Shown here: piece after piece, positions 16,004 to 24,359 of the stretch
Layout of the letters: the number at the start of each line of letters is the position of its first letter
How positions within the stretch are numbered: the stretch's first letter is position 1
NCBI RefSeq assembly: GCF_014873495.1
Contig: NZ_JADBGF010000001.1
Span: 4,650,001-4,714,000, forward strand
DNA length: 64,000 bases
Direction: 5' to 3'
Source: Streptomyces stelliscabiei
GTDB taxonomy: Bacteria; Actinomycetota; Actinomycetes; Streptomycetales; Streptomycetaceae
The notes under the pieces: generated by a model
Seen by the model: only the letters and a program-made list of their open reading frames with translations
What the model was told of the DNA's origin: nothing
Database searches by the model: none
Program-made: the position numbers and the translations under genes

Positions 16004-19000
16004 TCAGCTCACTCGGGTCAGCTTGGTGAGGAAGCCGGGCTCGGTGAGGGTTTCCTGGAGGGCGACCGGCACCTCCACGCCGTCGCCGGTGCCGTTGCCG
16101 ACGATCAGTGAGCCGACCTCGGTGCCCGGCTTCGCCTCGTGCGGGATGGTGGCACTCGCGTCGAGTTCGATCTTGACGGTCTTGCCGGCCCAGCCGACCG
16201 CCGAGACGTTCTTCGTGACCACGACCGGGGTCCGGCCGCCGAGCCCGTCGTCGACGTATCCGACGACGTCGCCCTTCTTCAGGATCGTGTCGGAGGTCAG
16301 CCCGTCCTGGGCGGCGAGCATCGCGGTCTTGCTGACCGCGTTGACCGTGTCGATGATCGGCGGGGTGTGCTGGCCGAGGATCGCGCCGACGACGATCGCC
16401 GTCTCACCGCCGACCTCCTGCGTGGCCGCGAAGAGGAGGTTGCCGCCGGCGGCCGTGGTGGAGCCGGTCTTGATGCCGATGGCGTTGTCGTAGGGGACGA
16501 GCCGGTTGTAGTTGCTCCAGGGCTGGCCCGAGGGGTCCTTCCAGGAGGGCAGCCTGGTGATGTCGGTGAGCGCCTTCATCTTCACCAGCTCGTTGCCGAG
16601 CTTGACCTGGTCCTCGGCGGTGGAGACGGTCGTCTCCTTCAGCCCGGACGGGTCGGTGTACTTCGTGTTCTTCATCCCGAGGTCCTTGGCGGCGGCGTTC
16701 ATCTTCTTGACGAACTCCTCCTCGGAACCGTTGCTGTCCCAACGGGCGAGCAGCCGCGCGATGTTGTTCGCGGACGGAATCATGATGGCCGCGATCGCGT
16801 CGTACTGGGAGAGCGTGTCGCCCTCCTTGACGGTGTTGAGCGTGGACTCGCCGTCCTTGTCGTAGCCGCCCTCGGTCTCCGCCTTCGCGTCGACCGGGAT
16901 CTTCGCGCCCTTCTCCCCGGCCTTCATCGGGTGGTCCTTGAGGATGACGTAGGCGGTCATCGCCTTGGCGACGGAGCCGATGGCCACGGGCTTCTGCTCG
17001 CCGAAGCTGTCCATCGTGCCGATGCCGTTGACGTCCATCCAGCCCTGTCCCTCGTCGGGCCACGGCAGGGACATCTTGCCGCCCTTGAACGCGTACGACT
17101 CGTCGGCGGTCAGGGCGAGGGTGGGGGCCGGGAGCGGGCGCAGGGACTGTGCGACCGCGAACACGATCACCAGCAGGATGGCCAGGGGGGTCCAGATCTT
17201 GACCCGGCGGATGAACGTCCGCACGGGGGTCTGGCGCGGCGGTGGGGTGTTCGTCAGTTCGGCCAGCAGGTCGAGCGGCGGCTTCGGCGGCAGCGGCTGC
17301 TGCGTCGTCCGCTCCGGGCCCACCTGGGGGATGGTCCGCGTCGCCTCCGCCGGGGTGATGGCGGGGCTGTCCGGGGTCGCGGCCGGGGGCCTCGGCGGGG
17401 CGTGCTCGTCCAGCGGCTTCAGGGCGACGAATTTGCTGGTGCGTTCGGATGGGGGCGGGGGGGTCGTGCTGCCGGGCTCGTCGTCGGCATCGACCTTCGC
17501 CCTGCCGGCGGGGGCGGGCTCGGTGTCGCCCTTCGCCCTGCCTGCGGGGCCGGGATCGGCGTCGGCCGCGACCTTGTCGGTGACGTCGGGCCTGGCGTCG
17601 GCCTTGGCTCCGTCGGTGGCCTCGGCGCTGTCGGCGTCCGTGGACCTGACGGCGTCCTCGGGCTGGTCGACGGGCTCGGTGGCCTTGGTGGCGGCGCCGC
17701 CCAGCTTGAGCATGGTGGTGGGGTGGTCCACGGCGGGCGGCCGGGGGGCCCGGAAGATGGCGGTCGGCTGATCCACAGCCCGCCCCGCCTCGGCTCCGCC
17801 ATCGCCCTCCGACGTCCCACCCGCACCACCCGCGCGGCTTTCGTCGTCGTCCGCGGGTGGCCCCTGTGGGGCGCCTCCACCGTCGGCGGCGATCAGCTCG
17901 TCGGCGGGGCCTGATTCGTCGGCGGGGCCGTCCGGGCCGTTGACGGGATCGTCCCGGCCGTCGGCGGGGCCGTCCCGGCCGTCGGCAGGGTCGTCAGGGC
18001 CGGCGGGGGCCTGCGGCCCGGTGGGGGCGTGTGGCTGGTCGGCGTCCACGTCCACGGCCGCGTCCACGTCCACGGCCTCGGTCGAGTCCGAGCCGACGCC
18101 TGCACCCTCGCCGGCGCGGGCGGTCCCGCTCGCGCTCGCGGCGCCGGGGCGCCCGGCAGCGGAGAGGTGAACCGTGCTGTCGGTGGCGGGGGGCGCGTCG
18201 GCGGGGTCGGACTCCGTGCTGGCGGCGGCAGCCGGGCGCGTGTCCGTGGGGTGCTTCGCACTGTCGGTGGTGGCGGAACCGGGCGTAGACCTGCCGTCCG
18301 ATTCCACCCGGAGCGTGGTGGTCTTCGGGTCGTCGCCGGATCGGGAGGTCTTGGCGGCAGCGTCGGCCTTGGCCTCCGTGCCGGCCTCGCTGCCGGTGTC
18401 GGCGTCGGCGTCCGTACGGGCAGCGGCGGCGGAGTTGGTCTCCTCGCCCGCCCGAGCCGCGGGCAGTCGTACCGCTGAGGCGGTGGGGGTGGGCGCAGCG
18501 GCAGCGCTGTCGTGCCGGTCGGCGTCGTCGTCCCCGGCTGCCGGGGCCGTGTCGGCGGACTCGGTCCTGTCCGTGCCCCGGCCGCCTTCGTCAGCCCCGG
18601 GGACAGGCTTGCTGCCGGGGGTCTCCTCCTGGCGCTGGTCCGGCGCGGCGTCCTGGCTCTCCTCGGCGGCGTCCGCCGCCCCAGCCCCCGGCTTGCCGCC
18701 CGAGGCCCTCTCCGCGCTCCGGCCGTGGCCGTCCGGGCCCGTCACCGCGCCACCGGCGTCCTCACCGTCGCCGGAGTCGGTGTCCGCCGACGCGTCGCCC
18801 GCGTCCGCGTCCGGGACAGCGGGCGGCGAGTCGGCATCCGAGCCCGCGTCATCCGTACCGGCTTCCGAAAGCTCCGCGTCCGAGCCGTCGTCGGACGCCT
18901 CGGCGTCCGAGTCGCCCGCCTCCGGACCTCCCGCACCCGAACCGGCATCCGCACCAGCCCCGTCCGAGCCGTCGGCGCCGGCGCCGGCGCCCGAGCCCCT

Positions 19001-19330
19001 ACCGGCCTCCGGCCCGTCCGTCTCCGATTCGGCACCCCCGACGGCTCCCCGCCCCGCAGAGTCCGCCGAACCCGAACCCGAACCCGAACCGGCACCGGCA
19101 CCGGCACCGGCACCATCCAGATCGGTGCCTTCCGCCTCCAGCAAGGTCCGGCGGGAGAACACCGCTGTCGCCTGGTCCGGCTTCGGGGCGGGGTCCCGGG
19201 ACATCGCGAGGCGTGGGTCCAGGGATGGCTTCGCGGGGCCGGGGGCGTCCCGGAGCGGTGGCTCGTTCCCCGATGTCGACTCCGTCGACGACTCGTACCG
19301 CTGCGACCTGTCGGGGGACGTGCCCGCCAC
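16004..19330 (-). CDS. D-alanyl-D-alanine carboxypeptidase with giant disordered N-terminal region
   Basis: The C-terminal 375 residues are a low-molecular-weight PBP: SVAK (active Ser) near residue 785, SANN near 853 and KTG near 953. This is the S11 family that removes the terminal D-Ala of peptidoglycan stem peptides. A single membrane helix (WTPLAILLVIVFAVAQSL) lies near residue 710-735. Ahead of it are about 700 residues rich in Ala, Asp, Glu, Pro, Ser and Gly with no folded domain, predicted cytoplasmic. GTG 19330 is chosen because GGAGGAGG precedes it by five bases; GTG 19414 is an open alternative. It corresponds by context to S. coelicolor SCO4439 (from memory). It stands alone between terminators. 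Confidence 0.88.
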   Translation of the reverse strand: MAGTSPDRSQRYESSTESTSGNEPPLRDAPGPAKPSLDPRLAMSRDPAPKPDQATAVFSRRTLLEAEGTDLDGAGAGAGAGSGSGSGSADSAGRGAVGGAESETDGPEAGRGSGAGAGADGSDGAGADAGSGAGGPEAGDSDAEASDDGSDAELSEAGTDDAGSDADSPPAVPDADAGDASADTDSGDGEDAGGAVTGPDGHGRSAERASGGKPGAGAADAAEESQDAAPDQRQEETPGSKPVPGADEGGRGTDRTESADTAPAAGDDDADRHDSAAAAPTPTASAVRLPAARAGEETNSAAAARTDADADTGSEAGTEAKADAAAKTSRSGDDPKTTTLRVESDGRSTPGSATTDSAKHPTDTRPAAAASTESDPADAPPATDSTVHLSAAGRPGAASASGTARAGEGAGVGSDSTEAVDVDAAVDVDADQPHAPTGPQAPAGPDDPADGRDGPADGRDDPVNGPDGPADESGPADELIAADGGGAPQGPPADDDESRAGGAGGTSEGDGGAEAGRAVDQPTAIFRAPRPPAVDHPTTMLKLGGAATKATEPVDQPEDAVRSTDADSAEATDGAKADARPDVTDKVAADADPGPAGRAKGDTEPAPAGRAKVDADDEPGSTTPPPPSERTSKFVALKPLDEHAPPRPPAATPDSPAITPAEATRTIPQVGPERTTQQPLPPKPPLDLLAELTNTPPPRQTPVRTFIRRVKIWTPLAILLVIVFAVAQSLRPLPAPTLALTADESYAFKGGKMSLPWPDEGQGWMDVNGIGTMDSFGEQKPVAIGSVAKAMTAYVILKDHPMKAGEKGAKIPVDAKAETEGGYDKDGESTLNTVKEGDTLSQYDAIAAIMIPSANNIARLLARWDSNGSEEEFVKKMNAAAKDLGMKNTKYTDPSGLKETTVSTAEDQVKLGNELVKMKALTDITRLPSWKDPSGQPWSNYNRLVPYDNAIGIKTGSTTAAGGNLLFAATQEVGGETAIVVGAILGQHTPPIIDTVNAVSKTAMLAAQDGLTSDTILKKGDVVGYVDDGLGGRTPVVVTKNVSAVGWAGKTVKIELDASATIPHEAKPGTEVGSLIVGNGTGDGVEVPVALQETLTEPGFLTKLTRVS

Positions 19331-19601
19331 CGATGCCTCCTCCCGCGCGCCGCCCGTCCTAGGAGCGCGCGCCCAACCGAACCGTGATTCCGTGAAATCC
19401 CGCCGCCCGGACACTAGTCACCGGCGCACCGCCGCGCCTCGCCGCTGTCCGAACCATGTACCAGTGTCCTGTGTGCGGGCTTAACCCCTGCGGTAGACGA
19501 GAACGACATACCTATCGGTTCCACTACATTTCGGTCACGCACTCTCGACAGACCAATGTGAGAGGGGTCACCCTGTCTGTCATCCACGCGGGGAGGCATG
19601 G

Positions 19602-20360
19602 ATGGGCAGGAGCCGCAGAACGATTCCGGAAGAGCTTCTGCTGCTGGCGTTGGACCCGGCCACGGGTACCACCGCACAGCCGCAGTCGCTCGACCTTGGT
19701 CTGGCCGGAGCGCAGCTAGTGGAGCTGGCGCTGGCCGGACGGATAGCCCCAGACGGGGATCGTATCGCCGTGGTGTCCCCACGGCCGACTGGAGATCCGA
19801 CTCTGGACTGCGCGTTGGAGTTGCTGCGAAGGCGTGGCGCTCCCGTACGGGCGGTCCATTGGATCGGCGGGCCGCGTCTCGGGCTCCGCCAGATCTATCT
19901 CTCGCATCTGGAGCGGTGCGGCATGGTGCATGCCGTGGCGGGCCAGATGTGCGGAGTGCTGCCGACCACTCGCTACCAGGCGAGTCAGACCGAGATCAGC
20001 CGGGAGATCCGAGCCCGGCTGGACTCCGCGATCCGCACCGGCGTCCCGCCGGACCCGCGGACCGCGGCGCTCGCCGCGCTGGCGCACGCGGTCGGCCTCG
20101 GCAAGCACCTGTATCCGGGGAACGAGGGACGCTCGTCCCGCTCCCGGCTGCGGGACCTGATCCGGCACGACCCCATGGGGGGCCTGGTGGCCCACGCCGT
20201 CATGGACGTGCAGAACGGCGTGGCCGCACAGCCGCGCCGCAGCCCGGCACCGACCGGCCGTCAGGCCGCCCCCGGCGCCAGGCCACCCGCACCGGAACCC
20301 GCGCGCGGTGTTCCGATGCAGCCACGCCGCGGCTCGATGGCCCGTGTAGTGGCGCACTGA
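19602..20360 (+). CDS. GPP34 (GOLPH3/Vps74-like) family protein
   Basis: A 252-residue protein with the GPP34 features TIPEELLLLALDP at the start, LVELALAGRI, ALELLRRR and RLRDLIRHD. In eukaryotes the family binds phosphatidylinositol 4-phosphate; in Streptomyces its role is unknown and it may act at the membrane. A GGGGAGG site precedes the ATG. The C-terminal 45 residues are Pro/Ala/Arg-rich and likely flexible. It is divergent from the carboxypeptidase gene and followed by 516 bases without a gene. Confidence 0.8.
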   Translation: MGRSRRTIPEELLLLALDPATGTTAQPQSLDLGLAGAQLVELALAGRIAPDGDRIAVVSPRPTGDPTLDCALELLRRRGAPVRAVHWIGGPRLGLRQIYLSHLERCGMVHAVAGQMCGVLPTTRYQASQTEISREIRARLDSAIRTGVPPDPRTAALAALAHAVGLGKHLYPGNEGRSSRSRLRDLIRHDPMGGLVAHAVMDVQNGVAAQPRRSPAPTGRQAAPGARPPAPEPARGVPMQPRRGSMARVVAH

Positions 20361-20876
20361 GAGACACACGCAGCACACCGCAGGACCAGAAGCACGAAGA
20401 GCACCGAGAACACCTGAAGCGCGCGAGGAGTTCGGCGCAGGCGCCGAGGCACCGGGGTGCGTGTGGGAGCAGGACCCCTGAGCCGCGGGTCCCTACCCCA
20501 CCGCACCACGTGCGTCACGGGCGCCCAGGGACCCAGGACCCGGTTCGGGAGCCGCAGGTTCGCGCGGGGCGTGTGGGGCCGTAGTACGCCCCCACACGCC
20601 CCGCGCGACCGCATGCCCGCGCCCGGCCCGCAGGCGGTCGCGTGCAGGCGGCCGCGCCCACCTCGCCGCCATGCCAGGCCGCGAGTGACGTCGAGGCCGG
20701 CCGCGCCCCGCGCGCGTCCATCCGGCGGAGATCCCTCCACGGCGGAAAAACATCGGCGCGAACGGCGCGTACGCAGCGCATATCCGCTGTTTTCCAGCGG
20801 TACTCGGCACCTTGGTGGCAATCTGCTCAACAGCAGATACGCAAAGTAGAGGCACGCAGCCGGAGGTGCACGTCCC
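20361..20876. other. Intergenic with an 18-bp perfect hairpin
   Basis: No gene is seen in these 516 bases. The main structure is an 18-base perfect inverted repeat: the arm beginning CGCGCGGGGCGTG at 20561-20578 pairs with 20590-20607 across an 11-base loop. It may terminate the GPP34 transcript or be a dispersed element. Less GC-rich sequence at 20780-20850 probably contains the promoter of the XRE gene. Confidence 0.6.
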
Positions 20877-21746
20877 GTGGCGTCCAACGTCAATCCCACC
20901 GTCAGGCGACGCCGGTTGGGCCAGGAGCTGCGCAGGCTCCGCGAGCTCAAGGGCATGACCGCCGAGGAGGTCGCCGAGCGGCTGCTGGTCTCCCAGTCGA
21001 AGATCAGCCGCCTGGAGAACGGCCGCCGCAGCATCAGCCAGCGTGACGTCCGCGACCTCTGCGGAGTCTACGAGGTCGAGGACCAGCGGGTCGTCGACTC
21101 CCTGATGCAGATGGCCAAGGACTCCCGCCAGCAGGGCTGGTGGCACGCCTTCGGCGACGTTCCGTACAGCGTCTACATCGGTCTGGAGACCGACGCGGCC
21201 AGCCTGCGCGTGTACGACCCCCAGGTCGTCCCCGGGCTGCTGCAGACCCGGCCGTACGCCGAGGCGCTCATCGCGGGCGCGCTGCCCGAGACGACGCCCG
21301 CCGACATCGACAAGCGGGTCCAGGTACGGCTGAGGCGACAGGAACGTATCTCCGCGCCGGAGAGCCCCCTGCGGCTGTGGACGGTCCTCGACGAGTCCGC
21401 GCTGCGCCGGGTCGTCGGCAACCGCTCCCTCATGCGCGAGCAGCTGGAGCATCTGGTCGAGCAGCCCCAACTCCCGCACGTCACCGTCCAGGTGATCCCC
21501 TTCGACATGGGCGCGCATCCCGGCCTGAACGGGCAGTACGCGATCCTGGAGTTCCCGGACGCGTCGGATTCCAGCGTGGTCTACATCGAGGGTGTCACCA
21601 GCGACCTGTACCTGGAGAAGCCGGCCGATGTCCAGAAGTACAGCGTCATGTACGAGCACCTGCGGGCCCAGGCCCTGAACGTGGAGCAATCCCGCCAGCT
21701 CATCGCCGACATCGCGAAGGACTACGCGCAACTCCGTCCCCACTGA
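20877..21746 (+). CDS. XRE-family regulator with DUF5753 domain (WhiJ-like)
   Basis: The N-terminus is a helix-turn-helix (LGQELRRLRELKGMTAEEVA, then VSQSKISRLENGRRSIS). From about residue 95 a DUF5753 domain follows (YDPQVVPGLLQT, QERI, HVTVQVIPF, GHPGLNG-like GAHPGLNGQY). It starts at GTG 20877, eight bases after GGAGGTG. Such proteins occur next to a DUF397 protein, as here, and the WhiJ-like members affect development in Streptomyces. It is likely a DNA-binding regulator whose activity is modulated by its DUF397 partner. Context matches SCO4441 from memory. Confidence 0.88.
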   Translation: MASNVNPTVRRRRLGQELRRLRELKGMTAEEVAERLLVSQSKISRLENGRRSISQRDVRDLCGVYEVEDQRVVDSLMQMAKDSRQQGWWHAFGDVPYSVYIGLETDAASLRVYDPQVVPGLLQTRPYAEALIAGALPETTPADIDKRVQVRLRRQERISAPESPLRLWTVLDESALRRVVGNRSLMREQLEHLVEQPQLPHVTVQVIPFDMGAHPGLNGQYAILEFPDASDSSVVYIEGVTSDLYLEKPADVQKYSVMYEHLRAQALNVEQSRQLIADIAKDYAQLRPH

Positions 21747-22046
21747 ACGGCCCCCGACCGCCCCCGAACGGTTTCCGCAGGGCCGCTGAACGGCCCCTCC
21801 AGGCCTGGTGGGACTGAAGGGGCCGGAAGATACACCCTCGACACACTCGGGGGGAAGACCCCCATGGAATATGCCACCCACCCGAGTGAATAGTCGCTTC
21901 GCCAGCCGATGTTGGCGAGTAGCGTCGATCACGCCAAGGAAAGCAACGACCTTGGCGCAAACCGAACCGTGGGCTCCGGCAACGGACAGCACCCTTCCAC
22001 GGTTCGGCGACAGCAACTCAGCGACCAACCGGCAAGCGGAGCAGAA
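21747..22046 (+). other. Leader region of the DUF397 gene
   Basis: This gap holds no gene. A short inverted repeat (CGCCA...TGGCG, about 21901-21916) and AT-richer bases at 21870-21960 suggest that the DUF397 gene has its own promoter here. The frame upstream of the chosen ATG is open but has no protein-like sequence. Confidence 0.4.
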
Positions 22047-22256
22047 ATGGCAATTCAGCAAGGCGCCCAGAACTCGTGGGTCAAGTCGTCCTACTCCACG
22101 GGCAACGGCGCGTGCGTCGAGGTCAAGTCCCCCGTCGTCTCGGCCCTGTCCGTGCGCGACTCCAAGGTCACCGACGGCCCGACGCTGGCGTTCCCCGCCG
22201 ACTCGTGGAGCGCGTTCGTGGCCGAGGTCGGCCGGGGAGCCTTCGACCTCGCGTGA
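22047..22256 (+). CDS. DUF397 small acidic protein
   Basis: The 69-residue product has the DUF397 signature: WVKSSYSTGNGACVEV, VRDSKV and the terminal WSAFVAEV strand. I place the start at ATG 22047, where the family begins, with a weak GGAG before it; upstream codons in the same frame are not conserved-looking. DUF397 proteins pair with XRE-DUF5753 regulators like the one upstream, forming a BldB/WhiJ-type module. It is followed by a terminator hairpin. Confidence 0.85.
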   Translation: MAIQQGAQNSWVKSSYSTGNGACVEVKSPVVSALSVRDSKVTDGPTLAFPADSWSAFVAEVGRGAFDLA

Positions 22257-22317
22257 CCATGGTTCACCACGACCATCACCATCCCCCTCACCCCAACTCC
22301 ACACACACCCACTGACA

Positions 22318-22358
22318 GAGCCCTCTCGACCGGCCCGCCGTCCTGGCCGAGGGGGCTC
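22318..22358 (+). terminator. Hairpin terminator after DUF397
   Basis: GAGCCCTCTCG (22318-22328) pairs with CGAGGGGGCTC (22348-22358) with one G-T pair, 61 bases after the stop. Confidence 0.6.
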
Positions 22359-22439
22359 GGCCTTGCCCGCGTCCCACCGCCGGGTCCGGCGCGCGGGCAC
22401 GCGGGCCGCCGCAGGGAACACCTCGGGATCACCCCGGGA

Positions 22440-23297
22440 TCACCGCAGGCGGTCCACGTACCGGTCCGTCCCCGGCACCGTGGGAACGAACGGGGCGAGC
22501 AACTCCTGCCGCCCCAGCCCCGATTCGGTGACCGCCTCCCCCAGACCGCCGAAGTACGCCTCCCAGCAGTCGCGCGGATCGCCCTCCAGGAACCACAGCA
22601 GGGTCAGGCGGGTGTCGACGCCCTCGACCTGCTTGACGTACGACATCCGGTCCAGGGGCAGCGGGGTGGGCCGGAAGACGGTGACCATGGCGGCCGGCGA
22701 CCCGGCGAGCCGCTTGGGCAGGTGCCGGGCCCGCAGCCACTCCAGCAACTCCCCCCGCTCCGCGGGTCCTTCGGCGTCGATCACCTGGAGCACGAGGCCC
22801 GCGTACGGGTGGTCGAGGGCATGGAAGTCGCGGGGTCCGGCGGCGCCGTCGCGGTAGACGGTCACCTCGTGGTCCTGGAACGCCGTGAAGACATGCGTAC
22901 GGTCCTGGTAGACGCGTGCGTCGCGATTCAGCCGCCTGTTGATGGCGACGGTCCACCTCATGTGGTCGTCGTAGCGGCCGTCGGTGATCCAGTAGGTGGA
23001 GAGGTAGCAGCCGGCGGTGACCGGCTGGGCGATCGCCGACTTCTCGGGCGTACGCAGGAGCTGGAGGTCGCGGGTGGCCACCCAGCGGCGGCCCGAGAAC
23101 ATCCAGGGCATGGCCATCGCGCCCGCGTAGTAGTGGTCGTCCTCGTACCAGCGGTTGTACGCGTACTCGTGGCCCGGGTGCGGCTCGACCATGGTGATCA
23201 GGGCGTGGCCGGGACGGACGCCGTAGGGGCCGACGGCGGCCAGTTCGGCGTACGTGGCGCTGCGGGTGTCCTCGCTCCTGTGCTCGGCCTCGCTCAT
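22440..23297 (-). CDS. Conserved hypothetical, dimeric alpha/beta-barrel-like (EthD-like) protein
   Basis: This 285-residue cytoplasmic protein has no signal peptide. It contains HALITMVEPHPGHEYAYNRWYEDDHYYAGAM, a strand followed by a His/Tyr-rich helix as in EthD or other ferredoxin-like dimeric barrel proteins. A second similar half follows (HALDHPYAGLVLQVID). The start is ATG 23297 behind AAGGGGA. It is divergent from an SDR gene, and the gap holds one copy of the TCTGACG dyad, so both genes probably belong to the same catabolic regulon. I cannot name its reaction. Confidence 0.65.
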   Translation of the reverse strand: MSEAEHRSEDTRSATYAELAAVGPYGVRPGHALITMVEPHPGHEYAYNRWYEDDHYYAGAMAMPWMFSGRRWVATRDLQLLRTPEKSAIAQPVTAGCYLSTYWITDGRYDDHMRWTVAINRRLNRDARVYQDRTHVFTAFQDHEVTVYRDGAAGPRDFHALDHPYAGLVLQVIDAEGPAERGELLEWLRARHLPKRLAGSPAAMVTVFRPTPLPLDRMSYVKQVEGVDTRLTLLWFLEGDPRDCWEAYFGGLGEAVTESGLGRQELLAPFVPTVPGTDRYVDRLR

Positions 23298-23333
23298 GTG
23301 CGTCCCCTTCCGTCCCTCTGCGGTCGCCCATAC

Positions 23334-23350
23334 TCTGACGCTCCGTCAGA
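23334..23350. promoter_or_regulatory. TCTGACG-N3-CGTCAGA operator, site A
   Basis: TCTGACGctcCGTCAGA is a perfect seven-base-arm dyad, 28 bases before the SDR start and 37 before the divergent hypothetical gene. It is the first of five copies in the window. Confidence 0.75.
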
Positions 23351-23377
23351 TAATGCGCCAGAGCCGGGAGGTCTTCG

Positions 23378-24166
23378 ATGTCACTGCTCACCGGAAAGAC
23401 GGTCGTCGTCTCGGGAGTCGGGGCCGGACTGGGCCAGCGGGTCGCCGCGGCGGTCGTCCGGGACGGCGGGAACGCCGTACTGGGGGCGCGTACGGAGGCG
23501 AATCTCGCCAAGGCCGCGGCGGAGGTGGACCCGCGGGGCGCGCGCACGGCGTACCGGGCGACCGACATCACCGACGAGGCCCAGTGCGCGGCGCTCGCGG
23601 CGCTCGCGCGGGAGCGGTTCGGGGGTGTGCACGCGGTGGTGCACGTGGCGGCCTGGGACAGCTACTTCGGGGGCCTGGAGGACGCCGACTTCACCACCTG
23701 GCAGGCGGTCCTCGACGTGAATCTGCTGGGCACCCTGCGGATGACCCGGGCCTGCCTGCCGGGACTGAAGGCGGCGGGCGGCGGGTCGGTGGTCATCATC
23801 GGCACCCAGTCGGCGGTGGCCGCGCCCTCGCAGGTGCGGCAGGCGGCGTACGCGGCGTCCAAGGGGGCGCTGACGAGCGCGATGTACTCGCTGGCGCGGG
23901 AGCTGGGGCCGCACCGGATCCGGGTCAACACCGTACTGCCGGGCTGGATGTGGGGGCCGCCCGTGGAGGCGTACGTGCGGTTCTCGGCGCACACCGAGGG
24001 GGTGTCCGAGGCGGAGGTGCTGGCGCGGCTCACGGAGCGGATGGCACTGCCGGAGCTGGCCACGGACGGGGACGTCGCGGACGCGGCGGTCTTCCTGGCC
24101 TCGGACCGCGCGCGGGCGATCACCGGCCAGTCGCTGCTCGTCAACGCCGGGGAACTGATGCGCTGA
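23378..24166 (+). CDS. Short-chain dehydrogenase/reductase (SDR)
   Basis: Rossmann-fold oxidoreductase with a glycine motif (GVGAGLGQR, a variant of TGxxxGxG near residue 14), the DVN LLG segment and a catalytic Ser-Tyr-Lys set (SVVIIGTQSA, YAASKGAL). A C-terminal ITGQSLLVNAGE completes the classical layout. It would oxidise or reduce an alcohol/ketone with NAD(P)H. It shares an operator-containing gap with the divergent EthD-like gene and is likely part of the same degradation route. The substrate is unknown. Confidence 0.88.
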   Translation: MSLLTGKTVVVSGVGAGLGQRVAAAVVRDGGNAVLGARTEANLAKAAAEVDPRGARTAYRATDITDEAQCAALAALARERFGGVHAVVHVAAWDSYFGGLEDADFTTWQAVLDVNLLGTLRMTRACLPGLKAAGGGSVVIIGTQSAVAAPSQVRQAAYAASKGALTSAMYSLARELGPHRIRVNTVLPGWMWGPPVEAYVRFSAHTEGVSEAEVLARLTERMALPELATDGDVADAAVFLASDRARAITGQSLLVNAGELMR

Positions 24167-24359
24167 CCTGCTCACGCCGGGGCCTCACGAGGGAAGAAGG
24201 CTGATCCTTTTCGGCCACTCGTAGTTCACATACATGGATGGAGGTCATCGCTCGGAACTATTTTACCCCCTCTTGACCTACCCCTTCCTTGCCGTGGCCA
24301 TGCCACCGAACCCAGAGTTCACATGCCTGACCCTGGCGGCGGACCCTGGAAGGGGGCCC

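Noticed and set aside
16139..17914. 591-codon plus frame opposite the carboxypeptidase
   Set aside because: The opposite strand carries SVAK, SANN and KTG motifs; this frame is Gly/Arg/Val-rich without any fold signature.
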